From Pseudomonas sp. GCEP-101 (lineage in GTDB: Bacteria > Pseudomonadota > Gammaproteobacteria > Pseudomonadales > Pseudomonadaceae): a stretch of 64,000 bases of DNA. Below, one piece after another: positions 62,446 to 64,000 of the stretch; positions within the stretch are counted from its first letter, which is position 1; each line of letters opens with the position of its first letter. The position numbers and the translations under genes were made by a program. Under the pieces are notes generated by a model. The model did not search any database, was not told the origin of the DNA, and was given only the letters and a program-made list of their open reading frames with translations. Location: the NCBI RefSeq assembly GCF_025133575.1, contig NZ_CP104011.1, forward strand, positions 1,984,001 through 2,048,000. Reading direction: 5' to 3'.

Positions 62446-63124
62446 GCCGGAATCTTTGCGACGCATGCGTCGCCCGGCGAACGACTGGCCATGGATGGCC
62501 AGGCCGGGGTTGAACTTGGGCAGAGGAGCACCGGCAGGGATGCCGACTCCTTGTTCGATCTTCACACCACCCGCTTCACACCGTACTGCTCTTATGTAGG
62601 AGCGAGCTTGCTCGCGAACAAACTCCGCTGCGGGGCCGTTCGCGAGCAAGCTCGCTCCTACAGAACCCCACATAGGATCGGCCTGGCCCGGCTCCCCCTG
62701 TAGGAGCGGGCCATGCCCGCGATCGCGCGCATGGCGCGCTCCTACAGGGGAAACACCAGCTTCCGGCAAGCACGGGGTTGCTCGCGTAGGAGCGGACCTT
62801 GTCCGCGAATTTCTGTCGGCGCCCTGACGTTTCAGGTTGAATGCACTGGAGGTGGGCACTGTGCTGCGGCAGTCCCGGTCGGAGCGAATTCCGCCGCGAG
62901 GGATTTCGCGGACAAGGTCCGCTCCTACGAGATACATCTGCACACGGGACGGCCCTCACCCTAACCCTCTCTCAGGGGGAGAGGGGACCGTTCGGCGCAG
63001 GATGAAGTCGTAGTGTCAGCCGGCACGGTCTGCCCCCTCTCCCTCAGGGAGAGGGTTGGGGTGAGGGGACGTGTCGGCACAGATTATCCAGAAGAAGACA
63101 GTTGTCCCTACGAAGAACTGCCGC
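62446..63124. repeat. 679-bp intergenic region packed with repeats
   Basis: No gene. A perfect gcgacgca/tgcgtcgc palindrome (62458-62473) follows nrdJb. Then: paired taggagcgagcttgctcgcga unit (62595-62662); taggagcgggccatgcccgcga with gcatggcgcgctccta (62698-62745); an inverted pair gtaggagcggaccttgtccgcga / tcgcggacaaggtccgctccta 145 bases across (62785-62929); and a bipartite ccctcaccctaaccctctc...agggttggggtgagggg element (62953-63068). Confidence 0.85.
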
Positions 63125-64000
63125 TCACAGCGCAAACGGCAAATGAATCCCCACCGTCTGCCGCTGCGCCAGGCGTCGTTCGAACTCGCTCGGGTCGTGG
63201 ATCAGCACGTCCTGGCCGGCGAACGCCTCGGCGGCGATCAGCCGCGACAGCCAGAAGCGCACGCATGCCACCCGCAGCAACTCGGGCCACAGCTCCGCTT
63301 CCAGCGCGGTGAACGGCCGCTTGGCCGCGTAGGCCGCCAGCAGGGCGCGGACGCGCGGGCCGTCGAGGGCGCCGTCGTCGGTGGAGCACCAATCGTTCAC
63401 GGTGATCGCCAGGTCGTAGAGCATCCAGCCGGAGCTGGCGTTGTAGAAGTCGATCACCCCGGCCAGGTGCGGGCCATCGAACAGCACGTTGTCGCGGAAC
63501 AGGTCGGCGTGCAGGTTGGCGCGCGGCAGCGCCGGTTGTTCGGCGAGCAGGCGGGCGATTTCCTCCAGGGCATCGCCCAGAAGGGTGGCGGCGTTACCGG
63601 AAAGGTGCGATTGCATCGCCTCGCCTTCATGCAGCATCCAGCTCAGGCCGCGGTCGCTGGGGCGCTCGATGATCCGCTCGCGGGTCGCCAGGTGCAGGCG
63701 CGCCAGCAGGTCGCCGACCTCCTGGCAGTGATGATTGTTCGGCGAGCGCTCATGGCGGCCGGCCAGGCGCGGCTGCAGCAGCGCCGGCTTGCCTTCGAGC
63801 TGGCGCAGCGCCGCGCCGTCCTTCGTGCGCAGGGCGTAGGGCACCGGCAGGTTGGCCTCATGCAGCACGTCGAGCAGCTCGATGAAGAACGGCATCTCCT
63901 GAACCGGGCCGCGCTCCACCAGGGTCAGGACGAATTCGCCCTGCTCCAGGCTGACGAAGAAGTTGCTGTTCTCCGAGCCTTCGGCGATGCCGCGGAAGTC
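63125..64000 (-). CDS. thrB: Homoserine kinase, APH-like type, 5' end cut by window
   Basis: 292 codons in the window, start beyond it. It is a ThrB of the aminoglycoside-phosphotransferase-like (type II) kind: GIAEGSENSNFFVSL at the front (phosphate loop), catalytic HxD loop LHADLFRDNVLFDG and metal Asp in GVIDFYNA. It phosphorylates homoserine in threonine synthesis. It is convergent with nrdJb, the arrangement recalled from P. aeruginosa (PA5495). Confidence 0.9.
   Translation of the reverse strand, partial: DFRGIAEGSENSNFFVSLEQGEFVLTLVERGPVQEMPFFIELLDVLHEANLPVPYALRTKDGAALRQLEGKPALLQPRLAGRHERSPNNHHCQEVGDLLARLHLATRERIIERPSDRGLSWMLHEGEAMQSHLSGNAATLLGDALEEIARLLAEQPALPRANLHADLFRDNVLFDGPHLAGVIDFYNASSGWMLYDLAITVNDWCSTDDGALDGPRVRALLAAYAAKRPFTALEAELWPELLRVACVRFWLSRLIAAEAFAGQDVLIHDPSEFERRLAQRQTVGIHLPFAL

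Overview
The window is a 64 kb piece of a high-GC Pseudomonas chromosome. Gene content and local order match blocks I recall from P. aeruginosa: bauRABC, siaABCD next to the che2 chemotaxis cluster, ahpCF, the tonB2-exbB1-exbD1 set, and thrB-nrdJb-nrdJa-znuA-zur-znuCB-lipoprotein-metNIQ. The blocks are arranged differently from what I recall of PAO1, and the intergenic repeats also differ. A relative in or near the P. aeruginosa / P. nitroreducens / P. citronellolis group is the best guess. I see no prophage, plasmid, tRNA, rRNA or CRISPR. Both ends cut genes: the 3' end of argE on the left and the 5' end of thrB on the right.

Layout. 1-3.9 kb: a leftward cluster of flavin monooxygenase, RidA, DUF1028 and ArgE-type deacylase, function unknown. 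4.4-8.9 kb: beta-alanine catabolism (bauR divergent from bauABC), ending in a strong terminator. 8.9-9.6 kb: a RAYT transposase framed by its own REP sequences. 9.7-11.5 kb: GNAT, DUF2845 and NYN-OST-HTH genes. 11.5-24.4 kb: one long leftward array, a short MCP, cheY-A-W, aer2, cheR-D-B (che2), then siaABCD, which controls a diguanylate cyclase. 24.9-31.6 kb: 8-oxoguanine deaminase, SDR, FetAB-type ABC pair, KgtP-type transporter, AraC regulator. 32.2-42.5 kb: Tsx-type outer membrane channel, a secreted glycine-rich protein, RutR-type regulator, YigZ, a dCache chemoreceptor and xdhABC; together with the deaminase this part has a purine/nucleobase theme. 43-45.3 kb: ahpC-ahpF. 45.5-49.8 kb: cardiolipin synthase, amidase, RBBP9-type hydrolase, ChaC. 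50.3-52.3 kb: tonB-exbB-exbD. 52.9-55.4 kb: metNIQ. 55.6-59.1 kb: lipoprotein, znuBC, zur and divergent znuA around a Zur-like operator. 59.6-62.4 kb: split class II ribonucleotide reductase nrdJa/nrdJb behind two NrdR-like boxes. 63.1 kb to end: thrB.

The most unusual feature is the density of palindromic repeats in the gaps. At least four families occur: paired taggagcgagcttgctcgcga units, taggagcggac-tccgtcc units, bipartite ctctccct...agggagagg units, and the RAYT-linked gtaggatgg...gatacccat unit. One bipartite element has entered the end of xdhB, so that about 88 extra residues are read from repeat DNA before the xdhC overlap. Other points of interest are a 127-nt near-palindrome between ridA and the DUF1028 gene, a cluster of same-orientation DnaA-like boxes at 35.1-35.5 kb, a triple FGFFDDAP motif in the CheA linker, and a well-placed 16-codon ORF between cheY and the MCP.
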